Below are positions 18,147-27,324 of a stretch of DNA of 64,000 bases, piece by piece. Below the pieces are notes generated by a model, which did no database searches, had not been told where the DNA came from, and worked only from the letters and a program-made list of their open reading frames with translations. Source of the DNA: Haladaptatus sp. DYF46 (GTDB lineage Archaea; Halobacteriota; Halobacteria; Halobacteriales; Haladaptataceae). The stretch spans positions 1 through 64,000 of the forward strand of contig NZ_JAJFAY010000006.1 in the NCBI RefSeq assembly GCF_021083305.1, in the 5' to 3' direction. Both the position numbers and the translations under genes were made by a program. Position 1 is the first letter of the stretch, and the number at the start of each line of letters is the position of its first letter.

Positions 18147-19079
18147 ATGAGCATCGACACCCAAACGCGAACGGAGCAAGGAACGCAAGACGAGGGTCGG
18201 TCACTCTGGAACGAGTACCTCCCGGTGTGGCTCTCCACGCCGATGGTGCTCGTCGTCCTCCTCATCACGGTGTTCCCCGGAATCTACGACCTGTACCTCA
18301 GCCTCGTCAACTACAACTACGTCAACCCGGAACGAATCGGCACGTTCGCCGGACTGCACAACTTCAGGGTCATCTTCACCGACCCCGTCGTGTGGAAGTC
18401 CATCACGGTGACGGCGATATTCGTGACGTGCGCGCTGCTCCTCGAGCTGGTCCTCGGGTTCGCGCTCGCCGCGCTGTTGACGAACGTGAAAAACCGATGG
18501 GCGCGGACGTTCTACCGCATCGCGTTCATCCTGCCGATGGCCGTGGCCCCGGTCAGTCTGGCCATGATAGGGCGGATAATGCTCGACCCGCAGTTAGGCA
18601 TCATCGCGTACACGATTTCGACGTACACGCCGTTCGCCGCGCCGAACTTCCTCACGGACGTCCCGTTGCTCACGGTCATCCTGATGGACACGTGGAACTG
18701 GACGCCGTTCATGTTCATCATCCTCTACGCCGGACTGTCGTCCGTGCCCGACGAGTTGATAGAGGCGGCCCGCATCGACGGCGCGCCGACGTGGCGGACG
18801 TACGTCCACGTCGTCATCCCGTACATGAAGCCGGTCATCTTCGTGGCGTTCCTCATCCGCCTCATCGACCTGTTCCGGACGTTCGGGACGGTGTACGGCC
18901 TGACGCGGGGTGGCCCCGGGAACGCGACGAAGCTCATCAGCATCCAGATCTTCCAGACCGGGTTCACGTACATCGACATCGGCGCGGCGAGCGCGCTCGC
19001 AATCGTGTACCTCGTCGTCGTCCTCGTCATCTGTAACGTCCTGATTCGGGTCGTCGGCTTCGAGGGGGTGTTGGAGTGA
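18147..19079 (+). CDS. Sugar ABC transporter permease (MalF/UgpA type)
   Basis: A 310-residue permease with six predicted helices after a polar N-terminus of about 28 residues. The EAA loop is ELIEAARIDGAPTWRTYVHV (about residues 200-219), where the ATPase docks. The LTRGGPGNATKLISIQIFQTGF segment is typical of the first CUT1 permease. Its stop overlaps the next start (TGATG), so translation is coupled. Confidence 0.92.
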   Translation: MSIDTQTRTEQGTQDEGRSLWNEYLPVWLSTPMVLVVLLITVFPGIYDLYLSLVNYNYVNPERIGTFAGLHNFRVIFTDPVVWKSITVTAIFVTCALLLELVLGFALAALLTNVKNRWARTFYRIAFILPMAVAPVSLAMIGRIMLDPQLGIIAYTISTYTPFAAPNFLTDVPLLTVILMDTWNWTPFMFIILYAGLSSVPDELIEAARIDGAPTWRTYVHVVIPYMKPVIFVAFLIRLIDLFRTFGTVYGLTRGGPGNATKLISIQIFQTGFTYIDIGAASALAIVYLVVVLVICNVLIRVVGFEGVLE

Positions 19080-19909
19080 TGGCGGTTTCGGAACGCGCGA
19101 AAGCCGTCGGTCGTCACGCCGCGCTCCTCGCGTGGACGTTCGTCTGCCTCGCGCCGCTCGGGTGGCTCGCGTTCATGTCGCTCAAGCCGCCGGGAAAGGC
19201 GCTGGAACTGCCGCCGAAGTGGGTGTTCCTGCCGACGGTGTACAACTACCTCGAACTGGCGAACGACCCGTCGTTCGTCACCGCGTTCACCAATAGCGTC
19301 GTCAGCGTCACCGCCTCGGTCCTCATCGTGTTGGCCATCGGGATTCCGGGGGCGTACGTCCTCTCGCGGTACGACGTACCGAAGAAACCCGACGTGCTCA
19401 TCTGGATACTGTCGTCGCGGATGCTGCCGCCCATCGCGGTCGTCATCCCGTTCTTCGTGATATTCCGCACGTTCAACCTCTACGACACCATCATCGGACT
19501 GGTGTTCATGTACGTGACGATCAACGTGGCGCTGGTCGTCTGGGTGATGAAGGCGTTCTTCGACGGCATCCCGCAGTCGCTCGAAGAGGCCGCGATGGTC
19601 GACGGCGCGACGCGCTCACAGGCGTTCCGGAAAGTCGTGTTGCCGTCGGCACTCCCCGGCATCATCTCCGTCGCGATCATCAGCTTCATCTTCGCGTGGA
19701 TCGAACTGTTGTTCTCGCTCATCCTCACGAACAACCGGGCGACCACGCTCTCGCTCGCGGTGTACAGCTTCATCGGGTCCCGGAACATCGAGTGGTCGAT
19801 GTTGGCGGCGGCTTCCATGACGATGATCATTCCCGTGCTGTTACTCCTCGTCGTCGCGAATCGATACCTCGCGTCCGGCCTGAGCTTCGGCGCCGTGCTG
19901 AAGGAGTGA
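19079..19909 (+). CDS. Sugar ABC transporter permease (MalG/UgpE type)
   Basis: A 276-residue second permease with six helices. The EAA loop SLEEAAMVDGATRSQAFRKV lies near residue 165, and the end FGAVLKE matches the short MalG-type C-terminus. A GTG one codon earlier (19076) is an alternative start, but the ATG overlaps the upstream stop by one base and is preferred. Pairs with the preceding permease to form the channel. Confidence 0.92.
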   Translation: MAVSERAKAVGRHAALLAWTFVCLAPLGWLAFMSLKPPGKALELPPKWVFLPTVYNYLELANDPSFVTAFTNSVVSVTASVLIVLAIGIPGAYVLSRYDVPKKPDVLIWILSSRMLPPIAVVIPFFVIFRTFNLYDTIIGLVFMYVTINVALVVWVMKAFFDGIPQSLEEAAMVDGATRSQAFRKVVLPSALPGIISVAIISFIFAWIELLFSLILTNNRATTLSLAVYSFIGSRNIEWSMLAAASMTMIIPVLLLLVVANRYLASGLSFGAVLKE

Positions 19910-19954
19910 CGGGGGAGTCCCATCGGATCGTTTATTTTCCGATATCGACGTGAA

Positions 19955-19963
19955 GGTTTATTT
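19955..19963 (+). promoter_or_regulatory. Internal TATA box before the ABC ATPase
   Basis: GGTTTATTT about 28 bases before ATG 19988, in the 78-base gap after the permeases. It would allow the ATPase and downstream catabolic genes to be expressed apart from the transporter. Confidence 0.35.
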
Positions 19964-19987
19964 GTGAAGAACGACGATACTACTCCG

Positions 19988-21160
19988 ATGGCCGGAATAA
20001 CTATCGACAGCGTCGTCAAACGGTTCGGAAGCGGGCAGGGCGAGATCGTCGCCGTGGACGACGTCGACATCGACATCGGGGACGGCGAGTTCGTCGTCCT
20101 CGTCGGGCCGTCCGGGAGCGGGAAATCGACGCTGCTTCGGATGGTCTCGGGGCTGGAACAGCAATCCGAGGGAGACATCTGGATTCAGGACGAACTGGTG
20201 AACGGGAAGTCGCCGCGCGAACGGAACATCGCCATGGTGTTCCAGAACTACGCGCTCTACCCGAACATGACCGTCCGGGAGAACATGAGCTTCGGGCTCA
20301 AGATGTCGACGGACCTCTCGGGCGACGAAATCGAGGAGCGCGTGGAGCGCGTCGCGGAGACGATGGGCATCGAACGCCTGCTGGACAACAGTCCGTCCCA
20401 GATGTCCGGCGGCCAACGCCAGCGCGTCGCGCTCGGCCGGGCCATCGTCCGCGACCCCGACGCGTTCCTCATGGACGAACCGTTATCCAACCTCGACGCG
20501 AAGCTACGGACGACCATGCGAACCGAAATCAACCGTCTGCAGTCCGAACTCGACGTGACGACCCTCTACGTCACGCACGACCAGACGGAGGCAATGACGA
20601 TGGGCGACCGACTCGTCGTCCTCGACGGCGGCGAACTCCAGCAGGCCGGCACGCCGCTCGAATGCTTCTACAAACCGGCGAACCGCTTCGTCGCGGGCTT
20701 CATCGGGTCGCCCTCGATGAACTTCTTCGAAGCCGAACGGGACGGGTCCACGCTCCGGTCGGACGGGTTCGACTACGAACTGTCCGAGGAACTCGCGACG
20801 TCCGTGGACCGGTACGACCGCGTGACCATCGGCGTTCGGCCGGAGGACGTCGAGGTCACGGAGGAACCGGAACGCGACAACCAGTTCCGCTGTACCGTCG
20901 ACGTCGTGGAGCCGATGGGAAGCATCCGATACCTCTACCTGAAACCGGTCGAGCAGTCACACGACGAGACGTTCGTCGTCGAAATCGACGGCCAGCGGCC
21001 GGTGAAGGAGGGCGACGAACTGTACGTCGATATCCCCGAGCGGACGGTACACCTCTTCGACACGGAGACCGGTGCCGCGGTTCACCATCGAACCCTTACC
21101 GCCGAAGCCGAAGCCGAACTGACGGACCGAATGGCCGACGCCGGAGTCGCCTCGGAGTAA
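19988..21160 (+). CDS. Sugar ABC transporter ATPase (MalK/UgpC type)
   Basis: A 390-residue ATPase. Walker [10 protein letters not shown] near residue 40, signature MSGGQRQR near 139, Walker [17 protein letters not shown], and H-loop YVTHDQTEAMTM. The C-terminal third is the TOBE/regulatory domain ending in sheet-rich FVVEIDGQRPVKEGDELYV. ATG 19988 (MAGITIDSV) is chosen over the GTG at 19964 because it gives the normal family N-terminus and the correct spacing to a TATA box. It lies 3 bases before the aldolase gene, tying transport to catabolism. Confidence 0.92.
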   Translation: MAGITIDSVVKRFGSGQGEIVAVDDVDIDIGDGEFVVLVGPSGSGKSTLLRMVSGLEQQSEGDIWIQDELVNGKSPRERNIAMVFQNYALYPNMTVRENMSFGLKMSTDLSGDEIEERVERVAETMGIERLLDNSPSQMSGGQRQRVALGRAIVRDPDAFLMDEPLSNLDAKLRTTMRTEINRLQSELDVTTLYVTHDQTEAMTMGDRLVVLDGGELQQAGTPLECFYKPANRFVAGFIGSPSMNFFEAERDGSTLRSDGFDYELSEELATSVDRYDRVTIGVRPEDVEVTEEPERDNQFRCTVDVVEPMGSIRYLYLKPVEQSHDETFVVEIDGQRPVKEGDELYVDIPERTVHLFDTETGAAVHHRTLTAEAEAELTDRMADAGVASE

Positions 21161-21163
21161 CTC

Positions 21164-21823
21164 ATGTCCGAAGAGAAAGACCAGTATCACGACGAACGCA
21201 GCGCCATCCGCGACTACGGGGTCGAACTCATCGAGCGCGGATTGACCGAAGGAACCGGCGGCAACCTGAGCATCAGGCTCGACGACGAACACATCGCCAT
21301 CAGTCCCTCGGGCGTCCCGTACGGCGACATCGACGTCTGGGACGTTCCCGTGGTGGACTTCGACGGCAACGTCCTCGCCGGGGACCGTGAACCGTCGACG
21401 GAGCTACCGATGCACCTCTCGGTGTACGAAGAGCGCGACGACGTCGGCGGCGTCGTCCACACGCACTCGCCGTACGCGACGGCCTTCGCGGCGCTCGGCG
21501 AGCCGATTCCGGCGTCGCACTACCTCGTCGCGTTTGCGGGGACGGAGGTTCCCGTCGCGGAGTACCGAACCCACGCCACACCCGAACTCGGCGCCGCGGC
21601 GACCGAAGCGCTCGGCGACGAGTTCAAGGCGACGCTGCTGAAGAATCACGGCGTTCTCACCGCCTCCGACTCGCTGGCGAGCGCCTTCGACGTGGCACAG
21701 ATGGTCGAGTACTGCGCCCGCATCCACCACCTCGCCTCGACGGTCGGAACGCCCGACATCCTCCCCGACGAGGAGATTCGCCGGATACAGGGCAAGTTGG
21801 AGAGCTACGGAACGAGCGAGTGA
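21164..21823 (+). CDS. Class II aldolase, L-fuculose-phosphate aldolase type
   Basis: A 219-residue zinc aldolase of the FucA/AraD family, expected to split a ketose 1-phosphate into dihydroxyacetone phosphate and an aldehyde. Phosphate-binding GTGGNLSIR lies near residues 25-33, the catalytic Glu in PSTELPMH near 75, zinc His pair HTHSPYA (about 94-100), and the third zinc His in EYCARIHH near 185. Its size matches FucA (about 215) rather than the longer RhaD (about 274). With the kinase at 12147 it could complete a phosphorylated deoxy-sugar route. Starts 3 bases after the ATPase stop. Confidence 0.87.
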   Translation: MSEEKDQYHDERSAIRDYGVELIERGLTEGTGGNLSIRLDDEHIAISPSGVPYGDIDVWDVPVVDFDGNVLAGDREPSTELPMHLSVYEERDDVGGVVHTHSPYATAFAALGEPIPASHYLVAFAGTEVPVAEYRTHATPELGAAATEALGDEFKATLLKNHGVLTASDSLASAFDVAQMVEYCARIHHLASTVGTPDILPDEEIRRIQGKLESYGTSE

Positions 21824-21913
21824 TGGGTTCCGGCCGCCGCGTCCGAACCCGTTCGATTCACGCGATTCGGCGATGCGCACAACGGTCAAGTGGCTCCGCT
21901 GTGAGTGTCGCGT

Positions 21914-23065
21914 ATGCACATCGTCGACTACGAACTGTTCGAAGTGCCGCCCCGGTGGCTTCTCCTCCGGGTAGAAACCTCGGACGGGACGGTCGGCTGG
22001 GGTGAGCCGATCGTTCAGGGACGCATCAAAGCGGTTCGCGGTGCCGTCGAGGAACTGATGGCGACGTATCTCCTCGGCGAGGACCCGCTCCCCATCGAGA
22101 AGCATTGGGAGACGATGTATCGCGGCGGGTTCTTTCGGGGCGGTCCGATTCTGATGAGCGCCATCGCGGGAATCGACATGGCGCTGTGGGACATCAAGGG
22201 AAAGCGGTACGGGGCACCCGTCCACGCGCTTCTCGGCGGGCCGGTCCGAGACAGATTGCGAATCCACCAGTGGATCGGCGGGGAGACGCCCGAGGACATC
22301 GCCGTTTCGGCCCGCGAGATGGTCGATGCGGGCTACTCGGCGCTCAAGCTCAACGCGACCGCCGAGTTTCGCATGCTGGCGTCGCCCGCCGCCGTCGACG
22401 CCGTCGAAGCCCGCTTCGAATCGGTGAGAAGCGCCGTCGGTGACGGGATCGACATCGGGGTCGACTTTCACGGGCGAGTGTCGTTCCCGATGGCGAAACG
22501 TGTCGTCAGCGCGCTGGACGAGTACGACCCGATGTACTTCGAACAGCCGGTTCCGCCGGAGCAGAACGACCGACTTCGGGAAGTCACAATGCACACGACA
22601 GTACCGGTGTCGACGGGGGAGCGACTGTACTCCCGATGGGAGTTCGAATCGGCCCTCACCGACGGGGTCGCCGGCGTCTTCCACCCGGACGTCACGCATG
22701 TCGGCGGGATCACCGAGATGCGAAAGGTCGCCACGATGGCCGAGACGCACGACGTGGCGCTCGTTCCCCACTGTCCCGTCGGCCCCATCGCCCTCGCCGC
22801 GGCCGTTCAGGTCGGGTTCTGTTCGCGAAACGTCGTGGTGCAGGAACAGAGTTTGAACCTCCACGACGTGGACAAGAGCGGCGGGTTGGCCCTCCTCGAC
22901 GATCCGACCGTGTTCGGGTTCTCGGGCGGGTACATCGCCGCGCCGGACGCTCCGGGGCTCGGCATCGCAATCGACGAAGAGCAAGTGCGGGAACGCGCGG
23001 AACACGACGTCATGTGGCACAATCCCGTCTGGCACCACGACGACGGCAGTCTGGCCGAGTGGTAA
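21914..23065 (+). CDS. dgoD: D-galactonate dehydratase-type enolase superfamily enzyme
   Basis: A 383-residue protein that aligns by eye along its whole length with E. coli DgoD, which dehydrates D-galactonate to 2-keto-3-deoxygalactonate. Shared landmarks: PPRWLLLRVETSDGTVGWGE at the start, GFFRGGPILMSAIAGIDMALWDIKGK, the metal and acid residues in DFHGR, the Glu of YFEQPVPPEQ, Glu of TGERLYSR, catalytic His of PHCPVGPIALAA, and the NPVWHHDDGSLAEW tail. The EEP motif reads EQP, but the metal-binding Glu is kept. ATG 21914 (MHIVDYEL) is preferred over GTG 21905. A related aldonate such as L-fuconate is possible. Confidence 0.85.
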   Translation: MHIVDYELFEVPPRWLLLRVETSDGTVGWGEPIVQGRIKAVRGAVEELMATYLLGEDPLPIEKHWETMYRGGFFRGGPILMSAIAGIDMALWDIKGKRYGAPVHALLGGPVRDRLRIHQWIGGETPEDIAVSAREMVDAGYSALKLNATAEFRMLASPAAVDAVEARFESVRSAVGDGIDIGVDFHGRVSFPMAKRVVSALDEYDPMYFEQPVPPEQNDRLREVTMHTTVPVSTGERLYSRWEFESALTDGVAGVFHPDVTHVGGITEMRKVATMAETHDVALVPHCPVGPIALAAAVQVGFCSRNVVVQEQSLNLHDVDKSGGLALLDDPTVFGFSGGYIAAPDAPGLGIAIDEEQVRERAEHDVMWHNPVWHHDDGSLAEW

Positions 23066-23126
23066 CTCGCCCGCGACCGCCGACGGTCCGCGTTTAACAC
23101 GTTGGAGAACGTACGTCGGGGGACGT

Positions 23127-23951
23127 ATGAGGGAGATGAAAATCATCGGCGTGGAGGGACACTTCGTCTCGAACGGCTTCGTCGAGAAGGGTGCGGGGAG
23201 CGACCCCGGCGAAGGCGGAGAGGGGGATTCGTCGCCGACCGACCGACTCCGCGACCTCGGTGAAGGTCGACTGACGGAGATGGACGAGGGAGGGATGGAC
23301 GTACAGGTCGTCTCGCACACGCAGTTGGGGTCCGCGGAGATGACGGCGGAGGAGTGGGTCGAGCTCGCGAAGGACGCCAACGACGAACTCGCCGACGCCG
23401 TCGCCGCCCACCCGGATCGCTTCGTCGGGTTCGCCACGCTGCCGATGGCCGACCCCGACGCGGCGGTCTCAGAACTCGAACGGGCCGCACGACTCGACGT
23501 TCCCCTCTACATCCATCCCGGCTATCCCCCACAGAACGTCGACGCTACGTACTACGAGGGGTTCGACTCGGACGTCGACTTTTCGCTCGCCACGACGAGT
23601 TGGGGATGGCACGCCGAAACGGGACTCCACGCGTTGCGGCTGATCGCTTCGGGGGCGTTCGACCGCCACCCGGAATTGAACGTCGTCCTCGGGCACATGG
23701 GCGAGATGATTCCGTTCATGCTCGACCGAATCGACGACTGGCTCACCACGAGCGGGATGTTCAGCCGACCGCCGCTCGCGATGGCGATTCGGGCCGTCGG
23801 CGTCGACCACGTCATGTTCGCCGTGGACTACCCGTACAGTTCCATCGACGACGGCCGCCGATTGCTCGGAAACGCGGAACTCGCCCCCGCGGACGTGGAA
23901 AAGCTCGCCCACCGTAACGCCGAACGGCTCCTCGGATTGGACGCGGAGTGA
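23127..23951 (+). CDS. Amidohydrolase family 2 protein (metal-dependent hydrolase/decarboxylase)
   Basis: A 274-residue TIM-barrel protein of the ACMSD/gamma-resorcylate decarboxylase type, a family that includes sugar-lactone hydrolases. Visible features are EGHFVS at the first strand (in place of the usual HxH), PLYIHPGYPP near 130, a conserved GHMGEMIPFMLDRID near 190, and FAVDYPYSSIDD near 230 with the catalytic Asp. It is last in the run after DgoD, 61 bases downstream, so opening a lactone before dehydration is a reasonable role. The reaction itself is not identifiable. Confidence 0.75.
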   Translation: MREMKIIGVEGHFVSNGFVEKGAGSDPGEGGEGDSSPTDRLRDLGEGRLTEMDEGGMDVQVVSHTQLGSAEMTAEEWVELAKDANDELADAVAAHPDRFVGFATLPMADPDAAVSELERAARLDVPLYIHPGYPPQNVDATYYEGFDSDVDFSLATTSWGWHAETGLHALRLIASGAFDRHPELNVVLGHMGEMIPFMLDRIDDWLTTSGMFSRPPLAMAIRAVGVDHVMFAVDYPYSSIDDGRRLLGNAELAPADVEKLAHRNAERLLGLDAE

Positions 23952-24295
23952 GCTCCGAGATTCACGTGCGAGCCCCGGCAGGGAAAATGGACATACGGCC
24001 ATTAATTTCCGATATGGACGCAAAATACAGATGATTGCAAGCACCACATAAACACCCCAAGTAAGTTATAAGAGGGACTATAGACATTTTTATCCCTATT
24101 GCAGTCATTTTATTACTATATAAAAACTTTAAATATTTTATTTTTACTAGAGATTAGAATTTGGCGACGAGATGTCGGAGGTGCAACGTGAGAACTGTCG
24201 TGACGCCGCTCCGCAGAACAGTGTACGTAGAGAAACGATCGAAGGGAGGGTTGTATCGTACGGTTGCCGGCGCGAGCATCGCTCGGAATCGGGGT
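23952..24295. other. Convergent intergenic region with an AT-rich island
   Basis: Two genes end toward each other here, so no promoter is needed, yet about 24040-24165 is extremely AT-rich and contains several TATA-like boxes (for example ACTATATAAAAAC near 24115). A 59-codon frame (24172-24351) follows but is arginine-rich and not credible as a protein. Possible promoter of a small RNA. Confidence 0.45.
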
Positions 24296-25375
24296 TTATG
24301 CGAGACGGACGGGCGTTCCCCGGTCGGCCGAGGCGTAGATGGCCTCGATAATCTCGACGGCTTTGCGTGCCTCCCGTCCGTCGAGCATGAAGGGCGCGTC
24401 GTTCGTCAGCGCGTTGAGATAGGCCGCGATGTTCCGGCGGTGATACTCGTAATCGATGGACATCGGGTCAGCAGCACCGCCACCGTTAGTCGTCTCGGTG
24501 AATTTCGTACGAACCGCCGAGTCGTTCGGCTGTTCCTCGCGAAACTCCCACGTCACGAGTTCGTCTTCGAGGAGCTCCGCGGTGCCCTCACGTCCTCCGA
24601 GCTGGACGCGCTTGAGTGACCCCGGATACATCGAAGTCGTACCGAGCAGTTGGCCGAGCGTCCCGTTCCGAAACCGAAGGACGGTGACAGCGGTATCTTC
24701 GACCTCCATCCGTTCGTCGTCGTGTGCGAGCCTCCCCGTGTACGCAAACACCTCCTCGACCGGGTTTTCGTCCCCATGGATATTCATGGTCGCACCGGCG
24801 AGCCACTGAACGGCATCCACGCTATGAATCGACTGGTTCATTACCGCGCCGCCACCGTCGAGTTCCTCGGTTCCCTGCCACGCCCCCTCGTAATAGTCGT
24901 CCGGACGCCACCACGGCACGTACGCGTTCGCGACCGCGAGCCGACCGAATCGGCCCGACGCTGCCGCGTCGTACATCGTTTCGACCACGGGATTGTACCG
25001 CTGTGGGAAGACGCCACCGAGTCGAATGCCCGCCGCCTCGCACGCCTCGATCATCTCGTCGATGCGCTCGGTCGTTATTTCGAGCGGTTTCTCACAGAGG
25101 ACGTGAACACCGCGGTTCGCCGCGGCGAGCGTGGGTTCGAGGTGGGCACCGCTCGGCGTGCAGACCACGAGGACGTCGGGGATCATCTCGTCCAACATCG
25201 TCTCCGTGTCCGCATAATGGTTACAGCCGTACTCGTCCGCGAACTCGTCACCCTTCTCGGCCGTCCGGCAGGATCCGGCGACAAGTTCGGCGTTCGGCAG
25301 GTCATCTATCGATTCCGCGTGCATCTCCGCCACCGCACCGATACCGGCGATGGCGATACGGACGTTCTCCGTCAT
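24296..25375 (-). CDS. Gfo/Idh/MocA family oxidoreductase
   Basis: A 359-residue NAD(P)-dependent sugar or inositol-type dehydrogenase. The Rossmann motif IAIAGIGAVAEMHA is at the start, CEKPLEI (the family's EKP motif) near residue 95, and the substrate domain holds GGGAVMNQSIHSVDAVQWL near 180, where the His usually takes part in catalysis. It is divergent across 99 bases from a TIM-barrel isomerase, a pairing repeated twice more in this window, which suggests ketosugar interconversion. Substrate unknown. Confidence 0.86.
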   Translation of the reverse strand: MTENVRIAIAGIGAVAEMHAESIDDLPNAELVAGSCRTAEKGDEFADEYGCNHYADTETMLDEMIPDVLVVCTPSGAHLEPTLAAANRGVHVLCEKPLEITTERIDEMIEACEAAGIRLGGVFPQRYNPVVETMYDAAASGRFGRLAVANAYVPWWRPDDYYEGAWQGTEELDGGGAVMNQSIHSVDAVQWLAGATMNIHGDENPVEEVFAYTGRLAHDDERMEVEDTAVTVLRFRNGTLGQLLGTTSMYPGSLKRVQLGGREGTAELLEDELVTWEFREEQPNDSAVRTKFTETTNGGGAADPMSIDYEYHRRNIAAYLNALTNDAPFMLDGREARKAVEIIEAIYASADRGTPVRLA

Positions 25376-25474
25376 TCGATTCGAGACGTCTCACGGCCAC
25401 CGCAAAAGGATACCGGTCATTTCACCGGCGTCGAAACTGTTAACACCGTCACGGCCGTCCTGAAAACCGACATA

Positions 25475-26350
25475 ATGGCATCAGACACCGCACAAAAACC
25501 AACGACCAGCGACGGCAGTAGCTTCGTTCTCTCCGGGTTCGCGGACGAAATCGATCCCGACCTGAAAACACAACTCGACGTCCTCGAAACGCTCGATATC
25601 GACTACTTCGACCTCCGAGGGGTCGACGATACCAACGTCCTCGACTTGGACGACACTGCACTCGAACGCATTCGGGACGCCATAAACGAGCGCGGCATCG
25701 CCATCTCCTCCATCGGCTCACCCATCGGGAAAATCGACATCACGGAGGATTTCGAACCCCACAAGGAGCGCTTCGAACGCGCCATCAAGAGTGCGGACTT
25801 CTTCGACGTGGAGTACGTTCGCATCTTCTCTTACTACATCCCGGAGGGTGACGACCCGGCGGACCACCGAGACGAAGTCATGCGACGGATGCACTGGAAA
25901 GCCGAGCGCGCGGAGGAAGCAGGTGTGACGCTCATCCACGAGAACGAGAAGGACATCTACGGCGATACCGCCGAACGGTGCCGTGACGTCCTCACGACCG
26001 TGGACTCCCCGAACCTCCGCGCCGCGTTCGACCCGGCGAACTTCGTCGAGATAGGGGTCGAGGCCTATCCGTACGCGTTCGCACTGCTGGCCGAGTACGT
26101 CGAGTATCTCCACGTCAAGGACGCCGAGATGGGCGAACGGGGAGAGATACGACCTGCCGGAGAAGGCGACGGGCGATTCGACGACTTGATTCGTGTCCTC
26201 GACGCGCGGGGATTCGACGGGTTCGCCTCGCTCGAACCCCACCTCCAGTACGCGGGACCGAGTACGGGACTGAGCGGTCCCGACGGGTTTCGGACCGCGG
26301 CCGATGCGTTTCGATCGGTCCTCGCCGAGGGGGGTGCGAACTACGAATAG
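25475..26350 (+). CDS. Sugar phosphate isomerase/epimerase-like TIM-barrel protein
   Basis: A 291-residue protein of the xylose-isomerase-like/AP-endonuclease-2 fold. Metal-site residues appear in strands: HENEKDIYGD near 160, FDPANFVE near 190, LHVKDAEMG near 215 and SLEPHLQ near 255. The upstream open frame continues far beyond, but ATG 25475 (MASDTAQK) follows a TATA-like GTTAACA by about 30 bases and is the sensible start. Together with the divergent Gfo/Idh/MocA gene it may isomerise or epimerise a keto-sugar. Substrate unknown. Confidence 0.82.
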   Translation: MASDTAQKPTTSDGSSFVLSGFADEIDPDLKTQLDVLETLDIDYFDLRGVDDTNVLDLDDTALERIRDAINERGIAISSIGSPIGKIDITEDFEPHKERFERAIKSADFFDVEYVRIFSYYIPEGDDPADHRDEVMRRMHWKAERAEEAGVTLIHENEKDIYGDTAERCRDVLTTVDSPNLRAAFDPANFVEIGVEAYPYAFALLAEYVEYLHVKDAEMGERGEIRPAGEGDGRFDDLIRVLDARGFDGFASLEPHLQYAGPSTGLSGPDGFRTAADAFRSVLAEGGANYE

Positions 26351-26404
26351 GAGACGATCGTTCGAGTTCCACCGGTCACTTTCGAGCGAAACGATGACGG
26401 AGGG

Positions 26405-27286
26405 TCAAATCGCGATAAACCCGACCCCGAACACGGCGATAACTGCCGCGACGAGACGGATTCGGAGATCCTCTTCGTTCAAGACGACTCCGCCTAACAA
26501 CACGGCGACGACCGCCTGCATACTGAGGATCGGTGACGCGATGCTCGCCGGGATCCGTGTGAAGGCGAGCGCGATGAAGTGTTCCCCGACGATCAGAATC
26601 GCCCCCGAGAAGACGAGTTTCGGAAACGATCCGGTGAACTCGGAACGCCAATCACGAGCCGCTAGCGGTGACAGGAGGGCTGCCGTGCCGCCGAGTTTGA
26701 GGATGACCCACGTCGTCCTCGGAAACGCCAACTCCTGAAGGACGACCCGCTGTGCGACGTTCAAAATCGCCAAGACGAACGCGCTCAGGAGTGCCAACTG
26801 TGCGGGCCGGTACGTCGTCGCCTTCAACACCGGTGTCGCCAAGTTGTCACCCTGATAGTTCGCAACGTACACCGCCAGCGTGGCCAGCCCCACACCGAGG
26901 AACTGAACGGCCGTCAGCCGTTCGTCGAGGAGGACGATTTCGAACGGAAGCACGAACACGGGTGTGATTTTGCTGATCGGCGCGACGTACGACACTTGCC
27001 CGATTTGAATCGAGTGAAACAGGAGGAACAGACCGACAGCCAAGAACACGATGGCGCCGAATACGACCGCCCAATCGGTCCCGGAATATCGTGTGGGAAG
27101 TGTCATCGGCGTCCCGGTCACTACCGCGACGAGCGCGTACCAGCCCGCCGCAGAGGCGAAGGTGATCGTCATGAAAACGGTAGACGGTACCCGGTCGAAC
27201 TGATATTTGTTGAGAAAGAGGAAGTATCCCCAGACGACGGCCCCGATGACCGCGTACGCCATTCCGCTGTCGAGGACTGCATCCAT
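26405..27286 (-). CDS. EamA/DMT family membrane transporter
   Basis: A 293-residue protein with about ten hydrophobic helices arranged as two EamA repeats (for example AYAVIGAVVWGYFLFLNKYQ at the start, and the second-half end LLGGVVLNEEDLRIRLVAAV). DMT proteins export or exchange small metabolites across the cell membrane. It starts 38 bases after the stop of the enolase-superfamily gene on the same strand, so the two are probably one transcript, and its cargo may be a sugar acid or a pathway by-product. Confidence 0.85.
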   Translation of the reverse strand: MDAVLDSGMAYAVIGAVVWGYFLFLNKYQFDRVPSTVFMTITFASAAGWYALVAVVTGTPMTLPTRYSGTDWAVVFGAIVFLAVGLFLLFHSIQIGQVSYVAPISKITPVFVLPFEIVLLDERLTAVQFLGVGLATLAVYVANYQGDNLATPVLKATTYRPAQLALLSAFVLAILNVAQRVVLQELAFPRTTWVILKLGGTAALLSPLAARDWRSEFTGSFPKLVFSGAILIVGEHFIALAFTRIPASIASPILSMQAVVAVLLGGVVLNEEDLRIRLVAAVIAVFGVGFIAI

Positions 27287-27324
27287 GGTCGGTGACGGGA
27301 TTCAAAGCACGTGTGAGTACCGGT

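Noticed and set aside
21404..23437. A 677-codon minus-strand frame spanning the aldolase, DgoD and amidohydrolase
   Set aside because: It covers parts of three real genes on the other strand and has low-complexity composition.
24172..24351. 59-codon frame after the AT-rich island
   Set aside because: Arginine-rich, overlaps the end of the oxidoreductase gene, no ribosome site, no family; kept only as a note under the island.
24650..25474. Upstream extension of the isomerase frame
   Set aside because: It is antisense to the oxidoreductase gene; the family start is at 25475.
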